A DNA stretch of 64,000 nucleotides from Silene latifolia (lineage: Eukaryota; Streptophyta; Magnoliopsida; Caryophyllales; Caryophyllaceae). The stretch spans positions 5,176,658 through 5,240,657 of the forward strand of contig NC_133538.1 in NCBI RefSeq assembly GCF_048544455.1, in the 5' to 3' direction. A program made the position numbers and the translations under genes. Shown piece after piece: positions 14,322 to 28,052 of the stretch. Position 1 is the first letter of the stretch. Every line of letters begins with the position of its first letter. The notes beneath the pieces are model-generated. The model saw nothing but the letters and a program-made list of their open reading frames with translations, was not told the origin of the DNA and made no database searches.

Positions 14322-16500
14322 AAAATTGTAGATTCACAAAATAAGCCAAAAGTGCAAGATAGGAGATTAACAAATAAAGTTCCACAATATTAGCATATAA
14401 GGTTCATAATCTCTGCCACAAACCAAGTTTCAGGATCTTATAGTCTATATTTCAATAAATAACCTACTAGATTCAAATAATTAGCTCTTATATTTACAAA
14501 ATAAGCACTCTGATTCACAAAATATACAATGTTAAACAATCTTTGCCACAAACCAAGCTTCATAATCTTATAGTCTATATTCACTAAATAACCTATCAAA
14601 TTCACATAATTAGCTCTTATATTCACAAAATAAGCTATCTGATTCACAAAATAAGGAGAATATCAAAACAAAGCTCAAAAAAATAACATCTCAAATTCAT
14701 AAAAGATTGATGTTTCTTCGGTTCAATTAGTAAGTTTTGCCAAAAATAGCAACATAGGAGATTCACAAATCAAGTTTCACAATATTAGCATCTAAGTTCC
14801 TCTGTCACAAACCAAGTTTCGGGATATTAGTCTATATTTTCAAAATAACCTCTCAGATGCACAAAATTAGCTCCTAGATTCGCAAATAAACCTCTCATAT
14901 TCACAAAACCAGACCAAAATAACGTCTCAAATTCATAAAATAGGGACAAAACAAAATACCATTGCAAATAGCACTCTTATCGAGTCGCCGTAGTATCGAG
15001 TTAGACTCGCAACATCGGCGGGAACACTATAATAAGTAGGACAAAATTGATAAATTTTGATCAAATTCAGGATATTATAGCATACATTCACGAAATAACT
15101 TCTCAGATTTACAAAATTCACTCTTAGATTCACAAAATAACCTCACATATTCACAAAATCAGGATAATAGCGAAAAAGGAGATTACCTGTTTCAACAATA
15201 TTATCACCGATTCATCGTAATGTCTGTAATCTCCATTGAAATTGAAGCTGCAACGTCAATTTGAGCCTTATTAGCTCTTATATTAATAAATAAAGTTTCA
15301 CAATAATAATGTTTCAAATTAACAAAATAGTAGGCACACCATAATAAGTATGACATCGACAACCATAGATAAGAAAGCATGCAATATTACTGATGCAAGA
15401 CAATTAAAGCATTCAATGGTGCGGACTTGTGCAAACTTTTCAGAATTTGTCATCTTATTTAGTTTTGTGTTTATCTTATTTTTATCAGATTCAATAAATA
15501 ACTTATCAGATTCACATAATTAGCTCTTATATTCACAAAATAAGCACCCTAATTCACAAAATAGACAATGTCAAACAATTTCTGCCACGATCCAAGTTTC
15601 GGGATATTATAGACAGTTTATATTTTCAAAATAACCTCTCAGATGCACAAAATTAGCTCCTAGATTCGCAAAATAACCTCTCAGATTCACAAAACCAGAA
15701 CAAAATAACGTCTCAAATCCATAAAATAGGGACAAACAGAATACCTTTGTAATAGCACTATTATCGGAGTCGCTGCAGATTCTGAATCTCCATTGCGCTT
15801 AGACTCGCAACATCGCCAGATAATACCATAATAAGTAGCGAAAATTGATTATTTTTTATCAAATTCAGGATATTATAGCCTACATTCACGAAATAACTTC
15901 TCAGATTTATGAAATAACTTCTTAGATTCACAATATAATCTCACATATTCACAAAATCAGGAGAATAGCAAAACAGCTTCATAAAATAGCGAAAAAACGG
16001 AGATTACCTGTTTCAACAAAGAGATTATCACCGATTCTCGTAATGTCTCTGTAATCTCCATTGAAATTAAAGCCGCAACGTCAATTTGAGCCTTATTAAT
16101 GAATGAATTATAATCAATTAATGAATGAATTAACAAAATCAACAAATTTTACACCGCGAATGACGAAATTGCTCAATTGCTCGCTTTTGATCGAATTCAA
16201 ACCCTAAACTAACGAAATACTTGATTTTGATCCTTATAAATTTACAAAACAGTTCGATTTTGTTCAAATTTGATCATTATATCATCAATTAATGAACGAA
16301 GTTAAGAAAATCAATTTTTCATCAAATAATATGAAATTACCTGGAAATTACCTCGAAATCTTCTAAGAAATCGATTAATTTGATGAATTCGCCTCTTTGA
16401 TTGTCAGAATTTGATTAATTTGATAAAATCGTCTCACAAATTTGATGATATCGCCTCTTTGAAATCGACGCCCAAATTGAGTGATTTTGTATAAGCGCAC
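14322..16500 (-). repeat. Motif-rich 5' region of MULE-1 with a ~480-bp direct duplication
   Basis: No credible gene is seen. The stretch is built from degenerate copies of ATTCACAAAATAA with short spacers (CAGATTCAC, AGCTCTTAT); the same motif on the same strand fills the transposase intron at about 1010-1240. A larger direct duplication links about 14816-15280 with about 15597-16105. Both copies contain CTCAGATGCACAAAATTAGC, AGACTCGCAACATCG and GGAGATTACCTGTTTCAAC. Small open frames here, rich in YFVN, are translations of the motif and not genes. Confidence 0.6.
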
Positions 16501-16768
16501 AAACTCAGTAGTTTTGGAAGGAAAGAATTTGGGCCTTTTGTTTAGATTAGAGAGAATAAGGTATTTGGGCTTTTTTTAGATTAGAGAGAGAAAGTGTTTT
16601 GGACCAAATGAAAAGTTTCTTGTTGACCCCTAATTTTCATCCTTGTTTTTTCACCCAACATTACAAAATCAAATTTCATCCATGTATAATGCAAATCGGT
16701 CCAAGATAGTAATTTGGTGAGACCTACGCCTCGCCGCCGTAATGAGGTGCCTCACCGGATCCGGCCTC

Positions 16769-16884
<116 letters not shown>

Positions 16885-18720
16885 GAATCGGGATCTCGTG
16901 CGAACTAAATTAGGGTACTAACCGTACGAACTCCTTCTCGGCCCTTAGATCAAAACTATCAAAGGCTATTACTCACAACATTATTATTCATATTTCTCGT
17001 ATCGCTCCAAACTCAACTACTAACTTATTATATCTCCTTCATCCTTACCCACTGCACCACCACCATCATAACACCACCGGAGCTCCGACGTCTACCATGC
17101 CGGCGCACCACCTTAAACCTCCATTGCCGGCGGTCCATGCACACATACTCTCTTTGTTGTGTTGTTTTTTCTTTTCCCCCGACATTCAATCAGACCCCCA
17201 TTCTCTTTCATCTCCACCATTACCTTTCCTCCGCTTCCCCCAACGACACCCTTTGACGCCGGTTAACTCGACGGAACTCTGACGATGGCACTCTAACACA
17301 ACCCTGACGCCAACGGCTATGCCTCTTTGTCTTCTCCGTTATTGTTTTATTTCTCTTCGTGGTATCACTCGCACATTTCCTTTGCTCCGGCCACCATTTA
17401 CTTTCTCCGGCGACTTACTACATCAAACTATCGCCGTGCATTTGTCGATTTCTTAGCGCATCTTCGTTCTCCAATGAGTTAGTTATTTTAAATCCTAAAA
17501 AATTATGATTTTTAAATATAGATCTACTAAAAATGATGTAGATATTCGAGAAAAAAGTTGTAATTATGACTTAATCAGAACGTTTAGACTCATGAAATGT
17601 CTTCATCGACCAATTATGTGTCCGTTGGGGTTGGCGAAGGGAGAACAATGATGATGTGTTTAAGTGTGGTAAGGAGTGGTGATAGAATGGGTCGAAATGG
17701 AGGATCTGGTTGCCAGAGATGACGGTGCTTTGGTCGAGTGGTGCTTGTCTTTGGGTCGACGGAAATAAACTAGTGGGTCTGATGTTCCGGCGCTAGTATT
17801 CGGTCGAAAGTTTATTGGTGATCACTGTGATATTAGGATCGTCACCAGAGTCGACTGTACTTGTCGGAGTATTCGTCTGAGATGGATCGGTGATGCAACT
17901 ATTGGCGGTGGTGGTGGGCTTATGCTTGAGGTGGATACACAAATTACCACCCCGCATGCATATAGTATTACTATCGGATACACAAATCGAAGCCGAGGTA
18001 GTAATATGGGTAGTAAATTAGTAATGCCCAAATCAGGATATTTCACTTAGATTTTTGTAGATCTAGCATTTAGGTTTGAAATTTGAAAGATAAATATAGT
18101 GAAATGGTGATAAAATAGTTGCTGACAAGTTTCGATATTACGATACTTGTCCATTCTTGCTCTTGGATTTTAATGTAGACCTACAAATGCTACAATAAAG
18201 TTACTGGTGGATAATATTCGTTACCTCCCTACTGTTGCTATGGTGTAATTTATTCTCATATTATAGTGAGGATAGTTATAATAGTTTTAATGAATTTGTA
18301 CCTCGTATTACTTTTAGAACAAATTGTAAACATTTAAATTGCTATTTTCTTTTTCAATTTCTTCTTTAAATATGTCTTGCATGCTTTCTGGTTTAATTTT
18401 GAGTTGATGGTGACGATGGTGGTGGTTAGATATATCCCTTTAGCTTGCTAGATACACTCATTTAAGTTACTAGATACGTCCCTTTAAATAGCTAGATACA
18501 CTTCTTTAAGTTGTTACATACATGTCTTTAGCTTGCTAGATACACTCTTTTAAATTACTAGATATATCCCTTAGTTTCCTAGATACACTCATTTATATTA
18601 CTAGATACATACATTTAGTTAGCTAAATACATTCCTTTAAGTTATAAGATACAACCCTTTAGCTTGCTAGATACACTCCTTTAAGTTGCTAAATATATAC
18701 GTTTCACCACAAGATAAGAT
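16885..18720. mobile_element. Terminus and body of a further (TA)n-associated element, other end not located
   Basis: The left edge reads CGGGATCTCGTGCGAAC, then AACCGTACGAAC and CTTAGATCAAAAC. The 56826 element starts CGGGATCTCGTGAG and has ACTAGATCAAAAG at a similar distance, so the two termini belong together. The body has no coding sequence I can identify. At 17040-17420 it is GC-richer and proline-rich in translation, resembling host 5' gene sequence. A matching right end could not be placed. Confidence 0.4.
18430..18700. repeat. Degenerate tandem repeat, unit about 24-26 bp
   Basis: About ten variants of CTAGATACACTCCTTTAAGT, alternating with TAGATACATCCCTTTAGCTT forms. No coding sense. 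Confidence 0.75.
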
Positions 18721-18818
18721 TTAGCACTCGGTTGCTTTCCATTGTTCTCTTCATGAGACATCAAAGTTTGACACATCAAATCTTTATATTGGAAAATAAT
18801 TAGGAACAATAGCAAAGA

Positions 18819-19201
18819 TCACATAATAGCATTAACGATCAAGCTTACAAGGAGCCCTAACAAAGCTCCCGCCATTACTTTGACCTCAGTATGGCCAATT
18901 GATTCTTTCAGCACCGGAAACCGAGGAGTTTTTTTTGAATTATATTTTCGAAGCTTGTCATGTCTTTCTTATTCCGACTTTTCCACATCTTAGATTCAAC
19001 CAATCGAGTTGAAGTTGACTGTTCATTTCTAAATGTGCTTGGTTCTTCAAGAGCAGCTGAAGTCTCTGAGTTTGTTGAGGATGATTTTCCGGGTATAGAA
19101 TTAATTATAATATTAACTTCGTCTATTGCCGACTTTGTTTTGTATTCTAGCAGCACCTAGTTCAGCGTATTTGCATGAATCCCAACTTCCCTCCTGACTC
19201 C
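18819..19201 (-). pseudogene. DUF212 (acid phosphatase/VPO-related) gene, C-terminal exon(s)
   Basis: Minus strand: after a CTTAACAG acceptor at 19202-19203 the exon opens GVRREVGIHANTLN, the conserved DUF212 motif that follows MYDAQ. It then has a TAG stop, a variable linker (about 19155-18935), and, after a frame change in an A-run at about 18935, ends KESIGHTEVKVMAGALLG plus a hydrophobic tail and stop at 18819. GHTxxxVxAGxLLG is the family's C-terminal signature. DUF212 proteins are small multi-spanning membrane proteins, often plastidial, related to PAP2 phosphatases. The upstream exons lie at about 62050-62223, because a 42-kb insertion sits in the intron. The stop and the frameshift indicate a dead copy, unless alternative splicing avoids them. 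Confidence 0.78.
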
Positions 19202-19444
19202 CTGTTAAGAAGAAGAATGCAACCAAAATTTAATTAATTATCCAATATCAAAGCAGCCAAAGTATCATTATTCAACGATTTATAATATGAAGCAAAATGA
19301 CCCACTAAATTATCTACACTTGGTAAATTGTGAAATAACTGCCACTCGATTGCAATGCCCAAAATTTTCATTACGGATCATCTGAAAATTTAATTCATGA
19401 TCCAGTATCAAAGCAGCCAAATTGGGGTTATGTTACCTCAAAAG

Positions 19445-20820
19445 TGTAACACCCCCATTTATTCAGGAGCCTTTAGCTAGACATTTCCAAATAAATAGGA
19501 CTATTACCATCTCGGTTTGCCGAGGTAGTGAATAACAAAGTACAACAAACCAAAGTACTTTAAATTAAAACTTTAACGATCACATGTTCATTACAAATTA
19601 ACCAACTAAACTTAATATAAAATAATTACAACTCGCAGCGGAAATAAATATAGTGATTAAATAATCTATGTGGTCTAGACTTCTAGGTAGACTCGCCAAA
19701 TCCTCACGCATCCCATAGCTCCCAAGTCAGCTAATCTTTAAGACCTGCAAAATCTGCTCCTCATTTATGGTTCATCACATGTGCTCACGAATACACTGTC
19801 AACCACGAGGTTGAGTAGGAATATACTAAACAATAATAATAATCCAACCGAAATAGATATCCTTCAAATTCTCATCACTTCATGGATACAACACACTTAC
19901 ATCACTGGCAGTAGCACAACTCCCTTAACACCATGCTATGCTCAACTCAACTGGCAGTGGTACTCTCATACCATGCTCAACTGGCAGTAGTACCCTTCGT
20001 ACCATGCACAACTGGCAGTAGTAATCATTTACTATGCACAACTATCTCTGGCAGTAGTAATTACTTACTATGTACATCTGGCAGTAACGATTACTCGCTA
20101 TGCACAACTGGCAGTAACACCCTCTGTGTTATGCTCAACTGAATAATCAACTCTCCATAACAAATATAACCAACAAAAAATACTCAATAACAATCCCGTC
20201 ATATAGCTCAGCCAACATCTTAGCAAACACAAATATTCTATCTCCAATAATAAATCACAATATTAACATTAATGTCATCAACCGTCACAATTAAATATAC
20301 GTTCACTTAACAATAAAAGCCGAGTTGAGTAGGAAATTCCTACCTGAGACGGTCTTGAATTCAATTAGTAAGGCGCATGTAACAACCGTCCTTTACCAAA
20401 TCCAAACCTACATAATATATATATCACATACAATTAAAACCGATTCTAGTTATACGATATTCTAGCTTTACTACAAATCTTACTAGTAAAATTGATTCTC
20501 TTTAACAAATAATCCCTCTGTAAACAAGCACTTACTATTTAATATAGTCCATCAAGTTCTAATTAATACTAATATAATATTATTGAAACTAAAGGCAGGC
20601 TAGTACGTACCCACAAATTTAATTACCAACATTCTAACCAAACTACTACACCCATGAACTCCACGATGCCCGCACAAGTTACCCAAAAACTACGCCAAGA
20701 CCTAACTAACAACACACACAGTCCGACTATCCTACGCCTCAACACTCGACTATAACCCACCACGCTCACTGCCAACCACTAACCACCAAGCACGGCACCA
20801 CAGCCAACCAAAGACGTAAC
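19445..20820 (-). repeat. LARD-2 left LTR, outer part
   Basis: Closely matches 39964-40928 and then 60392-60810. At 20405-20440 it keeps a short uninterrupted TA tract where the right LTR carries the 19.5-kb MULE train, so it shows the empty site. Copia-1 interrupts it at 20821 (GACGTAAC on both sides of the comparison). Confidence 0.85.
19905..20145. repeat. Tandem CTGGCAGTA-containing repeats inside LARD-2 LTR
   Basis: Seven or eight imperfect units of about 30 bp, each with CTGGCAGTA and often CATGCNCAACTGGCAG. The other LTR has the homologous array at about 40425-40660 with scattered substitutions, some turning GGCAGT into GGCTGT. Confidence 0.8.
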
Positions 20821-20920
20821 TGTTAGGAATTTGTGCCTTGAATTTGTGTCGAAGACGAATAAGCTAAGGGAAAATGAAGTCATGCACGGGCGAGTCGCAT
20901 TAATTGCTGTGTAACGTGAA

Positions 20921-22698
20921 CACTACTACAGATACAACCTATAACAACGGTCAAAAACCGTTGTTATATAAAAAAGCGGACGTTGTTAAAGCGTCCGTTG
21001 TAAAAGGTTTTAACAACGGTTGGTTTTTTTAAGGAAACCGTTGTTAAAAATATTAACAAATATAAAAACCCGTTGTGGAAAGTGTGACTCAATTTTGGGA
21101 GGAAAGTTATAACAACGGGTTATTTATAAATAACCGTTGTTGTTTGTTCTTAAAAAAAAAAAAAAAAAAAAATTAAATATTACTAGCTATAAATATTAAA
21201 GCATCCTTTACCAACATATTAAAGCATCCTTTACTAACATTCATTAATTGAAACAACATGACAATGAACCCTAATTTTATCAACAACGAAGAATGGCTTA
21301 CACAAACGATTGAAGATGATGGGAAGGTTCTCGCCAAGCTTCCGCCGATCAACACCCATTAATCAAAGCATCCCTTGAACATCAACGGAATTATTGGATT
21401 AAGAGGCGTGAAGCGGTCCGGCTTGTCAACAAAGCCTCATCATCATCATCATCTTCATACCCTCGTCGGCTGATACTCGCAACTTGGTCACGGACGAGAG
21501 ATATGTTGAGTTGTACTCTTCCAACCTTATCTCCACATGCAAGTCGTGTCCTTGCATATATTCAATCTGTTATTGCAAAATATGAAGCCAATGACCCTAA
21601 GTTAGCGGTATACCAGTGGCGTGATTGGTGGCGGGTTGAGAAGCGTTTTTTACGCTTAACCGGGTTGTTCCGCTTATTATACATCTTTTGATTTCGATAA
21701 TTCTCAGAATGTATTTGGTTTAAAATTAAATGAAATGATCATTTTGAAAGTGTTGAGTTATGCTTGTTTGATTTGCTTCCATTTTTTCAACTCCATAGAT
21801 CTATCAGTCATCATCAAGATCTGATTATGGCACAACTTCCTAACATATATGGCACAACTTCCTAACATATATATTAATTAAAAAACAACTCAACCCACAC
21901 ATTAGTATAAATACATTGCATTATCTCAACTAACATGCATTTCCATTATCTCAATATATTCTCCAAACCCTAATCGCTAAAACATGCTCGATCCGTACTG
22001 AAGGACGCCAAAGAAGATGGAAATGAAATAATTAGAAACACATACATGGAAATGAAATAATTAGCAGATGCTGAACGGAACCTAATGGTCGATAAAAACA
22101 CATACATTGAAATGAAATAATTAGAACAATAAAATAATGACTATGAAACAAACTCCGATAATTACGAACGTACGTAAAGAGACGATGAAATCAACAAAGA
22201 CGGCGAGAAGAAAAAAAAGCGACGATGAGAAAGAGAGAAAGAGACGATGAGAAAGTGTGTGTTTTGTGTTTGTGTTTGGTCATTTGGGTTTGTGTTTGTG
22301 TATTAAGGTTTGTGTTTTGTGGGTCACAGCAGACTTGTGTTTGTGTGGTTTATAGTATGGAAGGTATTGACAACGGTTATTAAACAACAACCGTTGTGAA
22401 ATATGTTTTAACAACGGTTGTAGTAAACACCCGTTGTTAAATAAGGTTTAACAACGGGTTTCAAAAATAACCGTTGTTATTACTTTTCACTAACTTTGCG
22501 CCAATTTTGCGCCAAATTATTAACAACGGTTGTTCATGTGTGACCCGTTGTTAAAAATAATAACAACGGTTTTTATAACCATACCCGTTGTAATTGATTT
22601 TAGTAAAATTCGCGCCATGCATTCTACAACGTTTATTGTGATTTTCGTGAATATTCGTTGTTAAAGGGGCGTTGTAGTTGCCTGGATTTGTAGTAGTG
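20921..22698. mobile_element. CACTA-like DNA transposon 2
   Basis: Starts CACTACTACAGATAC, ends TTTGTAGTAGTG, with exact TSD GAA at 20918-20920 and 22699-22701. Subterminal blocks on both sides are packed with AACAACGGTT and AACCGTTGTT motifs. It shares the terminus design of element 1 with a different subterminal motif. No transposase; one unidentified coding-like stretch inside. Confidence 0.85.
21258..21691 (+). pseudogene. Unidentified coding-like stretch in CACTA-like element 2
   Basis: From an ATG at 21258 it reads MTMNPNFINNEEWLTQTIED, then breaks. A second frame gives NYWIKRREAVRLVNKAS with a serine run, then DMLSCTLPTLSPH and YQWRDWWRVEKRFLRLTG to a stop at 21691. Amphipathic, Trp/Arg-rich composition unlike the surrounding AT-rich DNA suggests degraded protein-coding sequence of at least 140 codons with one or more frame breaks. 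I recognise no family. It may be captured host sequence or a remnant of an element-encoded protein. Confidence 0.35.
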
Positions 22699-23390
22699 GA
22701 AGTTTGTTTTTCGTCAGGTAATTGTGCTAGCGCAAGTCAACGCTTTGTGTTTTGTATCTTGGAAATTTAGTGGGTGTAGGTCCCACTAGGAATTCCTAGT
22801 TTTTTTTTATACGGGAGTTTTAGGCGATTTGCATTAGTTAGGAAATTAAGTATTTAATTTCCTATTAGTTTATTCTTTATTAGTCTAGATATTTTATCTT
22901 GGGTGGAATAAATATATAAAGACCCAAGTTTTATTCTAGGTTAATTAAGAGAGAGATTTGAGAGCATAATAAAGAGGGTCGATTTGTGAGGTTCCTTCTG
23001 AAGAAGAAAACTCAGTTTGTTCCGGGCTCTATTATTGGTGTTCGTCTGTCTTTGAAGATCGGAGGAGTTTGTTCAGTTCTTGGTAGGCCTCAAGATTATT
23101 TGTCCTTCGTCTTATTGGGGTAGTATCTTTTGTTCTTTTGAGACTACTATATTTGTTGGTAGAATAGGGTATACTTTTGGCTCATATTGAGCGCGTGTGT
23201 ACCGGTCTACTGTTGTACTATTTTCTTCACATATTGAAATTTGATCTCCTCGCAGGGTGGACGTAGCCAGTTATTTTACTGGTGAACCACGTAAATCTTT
23301 GTGTCAACTTTATTTACATTCGTTATTTATTTGTTCTTATCACCTTATCAATTAAATGTTTGGGTAACGGGACGCCTCCGTTACAACAAT

Positions 23391-23402
23391 TGGTATCAGA
23401 GC
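23391..23402 (+). other. Primer binding site of Copia-1
   Basis: TGGTATCAGAGC, complementary to the initiator tRNA-Met 3' end, two bases after the LTR. Confidence 0.85.
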
Positions 23403-23483
23403 TAAGGTTCTGATTTGGGATCTGCTTGCGCGTTAGTTGTGTTTTTAGGCGTTATTTGGGTTTCTTGATTTTCAGGTGAAAAG

Positions 23484-23905
23484 ATGTCGTCTACGAATGT
23501 TTTGAATGTTGAAAAGTTCACTGGGAGAAATAGTTTTGGGCTGTGGCAGTTAAAGATGAGAGCTTTGCTTAGACAGCAAGGCGTCTGGTCTGTTATCTCA
23601 AAGGCAAAGTCAGCAGGTAGTTCGTCTGATGCAGAAAAGAAAGCAAAGACAGATGCAAAGGTGGTCTTGGAGGAGAAGGCTCATTCCTTAATTCTGTTAT
23701 GTTTATCTGATCACGTTATGGTTGAGGTTGCCGATGAGGAAACTGCTATAGGTTTGTGGTTGAAGTTGGAATCTTTGTATATGACAAAGACTCTAACCAA
23801 CGAGTTGCTTCTTAAGCAGCGTTTGTTTGGTCTTCGTATGCAAGAAGGTACGTCTCTCAAGGACCATCTAGACCGTCTTAACTCTATTTTACTTGATTTA
23901 CGTAA
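23484..23905 (+). pseudogene. Copia-1 gag (UBN2 / TNT1-like), truncated
   Basis: ATG at 23484 opens MSSTNVLNVEKFTGRNSFGL, followed by WQLKMRALLRQQG, LILLCLSDHVMVEV, GLWLKLESLYMTKTLTNELL and SLKDHLDRLNSILLDLRNF. This is the N-terminal gag domain of TNT1-94-type Copia polyproteins. The similarity ends at about 23905, before the zinc knuckle, where unrelated sequence leading to a (TA)n tract begins. No downstream pol of this element is present; the Copia pol from 24856 has a different gag C-terminus and is treated as separate. Confidence 0.85.
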
Positions 23906-24855
<950 letters not shown>

Positions 24856-26036
24856 TTTATTTCGTAATAATAATAACAATACTAATTCCAATAACAACAA
24901 TCATCAAAATGGCAACCGTAACAATAATAATAATAATAATACTTCTAGTAACCCATCTTCCCAATCGGTTGCCCCACCCATGCCTCAATGGCCTACTGCC
25001 TGGCCGTCACCATGGACCTTTCCCCCATGCTCGTACCCTACTTATCCCGGATGGGTTCAGCCTTGGCCCTCTCATGCCGTGCCTGCATCACGCCCTCCTT
25101 ATCATGGTCAGAATCGTGCACAAGGTCATGCTTTTATTATGGATAACGAAGCTCCACAACCTACGGACCTTGCCCAGGCTTTTCAGGCTCTCTCTGTCCA
25201 ATCGCAATTCGACCCATGGTATATGGATACGGGTGCTTCTTCTCACTTGACCTGCAATCAAGGTATGCTTACTTCTCCGTTTAGTACGAGTACAATTCGA
25301 TCTATCTATGTTGGTAATGGCACTAGTATTCCAGTTACGGGTTCGGGCACCTCAACAATTCCCACTAATTCCCACTCCCTACACCTTCGCCATGTCCTAC
25401 ATACGCCTAATATTATTAAAAATCTGATCTCCGTTCGTCAATTTACAAAAGATAATAATGTTAGTGTTGAATTTGACCCATTTGTCTTTTCTGTGAAGGA
25501 CCTTCCGACTGGGAAACTGATTTTGCGAAGTGATAGCGATGGCGAGCTCTACCCCGTGTCCACCCCCACCATCCACGAGTCCATCCAGCACCTCCACAAA
25601 ATCGCCTCAAGCATTCCTCATTCACGGCCAAGATTTGTGGCATTCCCGACTCGGTCATCCCGGGTCATCTATTTTGCTATTTTTGAAGTCATGTAATAAT
25701 ATTGAGTGTAATAAAAACAACACTTTGGAATTTTGCTCTTCTTGTCATATTAGTAAGCATCGTAGATTACCCTTTTCTGAATCATTGTCTCAAACTATAG
25801 CCCCGTTCGATATAATTCACAGCGATCTATGGACATCACCTATTCCGAGTAAATATAGTCATAAATATTACGTGGTCTTAATCGATAATTTTACTCAGTT
25901 CGTTTGGGTCTACCCGCTCAAATTTAAATCACAAGTCTTCGACAAATTCCTTCAATTTAATAGTTTTGTCAAAACACAATTCAATCGAAAAATTAAGTCT
26001 TTCCAATGTGATAAGGGTCGTGAGTTCGATAATAAT
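24856..26036 (+). pseudogene. Copia-2 gag end, protease and integrase N-terminal half
   Basis: An Asn-rich gag tail (about 24870-24960) leads to the protease motif WYMDTGASSHLT at about 25220, then VGNGTSIPVTGSGTS and the gag-pre-integrase region (KNLISVRQFTKDN). After a frame change at about 25560 the integrase zinc-binding site reads LWHSRLGHPG ... FCSSCHISKH (HHCC), and the core starts FDIIHSDLWTSP and QCDKGREFDNN with two catalytic aspartates. It is cut there by the solo LTR and resumes at 28514. Confidence 0.9.
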
Positions 26037-26216
26037 TGTAATACCCCGTACTTTAGTGAAATCTATATAACTAATTTACGTAATTCAAAAAATTAATTAT
26101 ATGCATTTATATTTAATAATTGAAAATAGGACGGGATAAATATAATAATAAAATAATGAATGAGTTGGGATTAATTGTCGGGCCGCGTGCCGAGTATAGC
26201 TCGAGTAAATTATTTC

Positions 26217-26477
<261 letters not shown>

Positions 26478-27880
26478 GCATGTGTAATTGTATTATAATA
26501 ATTGTATTTGAATAATAATAATAATAATCGTAGTTGTATAATAATAGTCGTATTTGTATAACGATAATAATAATAATATAATAATTGTATAGTTTCCTAA
26601 TTGCTTCCTTATACCCTATGACCTAACTATATAAATAGACCGTATTCATCATAAATCACAAATAATTCACATAAAGAGAAAAGAAAAAGAGGAGCTAGCT
26701 AGGAGATCGTCACAAGGTAATATTCTAATCGTCTCATAACATACTCACCTTAAGACTAATATAACTCATTAAATAGACAACCGTTGACTGACCCGAGACC
26801 ATGACGCTGACCGTTGACCACCAGTGAGTGACCGTTGACCACTGTTGACCGAGGGAGTGGGGTGTTTGCAGGGGGTTTTGTGACAGTCGTGTTTTGCGAT
26901 TAACACGGGTTTTGAACCCTTTTCTTTGACTTGTATGACCTGGGCTTGGTAGGGTTAGGTTATGGGGTTGAGTCGACCACGGTGGGTGGTCAGGGGTGGT
27001 TAATGGGGTTGTTTGCGCAGGTGTTGGCCGGAAATTCAAAACAGGGGAGGAGTTGATAGTTGTTGTTGCTGGCGGTTTCAGGGACAATTGTGGTGGCGGT
27101 GATAAGTCGAGGGGAAGGAGGGACCACCGTGAGTCATTGGTGACAACGGTGGTGGCCAGAGGTGGTGGGGTTGGTGTTGGAGAGTTAGTTGACGGGTTTT
27201 CGGTAATTGGTAATGTGGTGGTTGTTAGGGAGTGGGTTTGCGAGTGATAGGGGACGATTCGGCTGGTGTTTGAAGGTCATAGGGGGTCGTGGCGTTGCAG
27301 GCTGGTGGTGACGAAGTTGGGTGGTGTGAGTGGTGGTATAGTGGTGTCGTTATGGTCGGGTTAAAGGGGGATGGTGGAACAGGGTTATCAAACGGCGTTT
27401 GAGTTGTGGGGTGTTTGATATATGACTTGAGTTTGTGTTGTAATAGGGGTTAACACGAGTTGATTGGGTGACTCGGGTTTCTGTAATTTAATCGGGTTTT
27501 GGAATATCGTAATGTTATAATTAATAGTAAATAATTAATGTCTTATTGATAATAAATTATAAATAAAGTATAAAAATTAATATTGGATAAATCATTATTT
27601 TATTAGGTGACGGAGTTGTTGAGACGATTTAATTGGGTTTCTACGTGTTGGATTGCTTTGCTTTGCTTGGAGCGTTGTATACGGAATATTTGCTTATCAG
27701 GTAGGATAATCTACTCAACTATATCTGTTTTCCGTGTTTAAATACATGGATGTTATTGGAAGGATGATTGGTTTATGACTACTTATTTAATTAAGTCAAT
27801 TGAGTGATTATCATTGTTAATTGATTGGAGTTGTGTATGTTTTATACGATTTTGTTGTGGAATGGTTTATGAGAGTTAGA

Positions 27881-28052
27881 CTGCCCCAGGCTTAGTCTCT
27901 GGTGGATAACGTGAGTGGTAATTGGACTGCCCCAGGCTTAGTCTCTGGTGGATAACGTGTGTGATCAATTGGAAAGCCCCAGGCTTAGTCTCTGGTGGAT
28001 AACGTGTGTGAGTATTTGGACTGCCCCAGGCTTAGTCTCTGGTGGATAACGT
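27881..28052. repeat. Four tandem copies of a ~46-bp unit in the solo LTR
   Basis: Each copy contains CCCCAGGCTTAGTCTCTGGT and GGATAACGTG. CCCCAGG and CTCTGGTGG could pair weakly within a unit. It occupies the same position, between shared LTR blocks, as the CTGGCAGTA array of LARD-2. Confidence 0.85.

Larger units (their letters stand above)
20821..23388 (+). repeat. Copia-1 5' LTR (interrupted by CACTA-like element 2)
   Basis: Starts TGTTAGGAATTTG, ends CGTTACAACA, and is followed two bases later by TGGTATCAGAGC (23391-23402), the primer binding site. With the 1778-bp insertion and one TSD copy removed it is about 787 bp. No second LTR was found. Confidence 0.8.

Noticed and set aside
17822-18046. 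Minus-strand frame with Pro-rich and hydrophobic parts
   Set aside because: No conserved motif, no codon signal, and flanked by unrelated AT-rich sequence.
27881-28052. CRISPR-like four-copy repeat
   Set aside because: Only four copies, spacers nearly alike, located inside an LTR.
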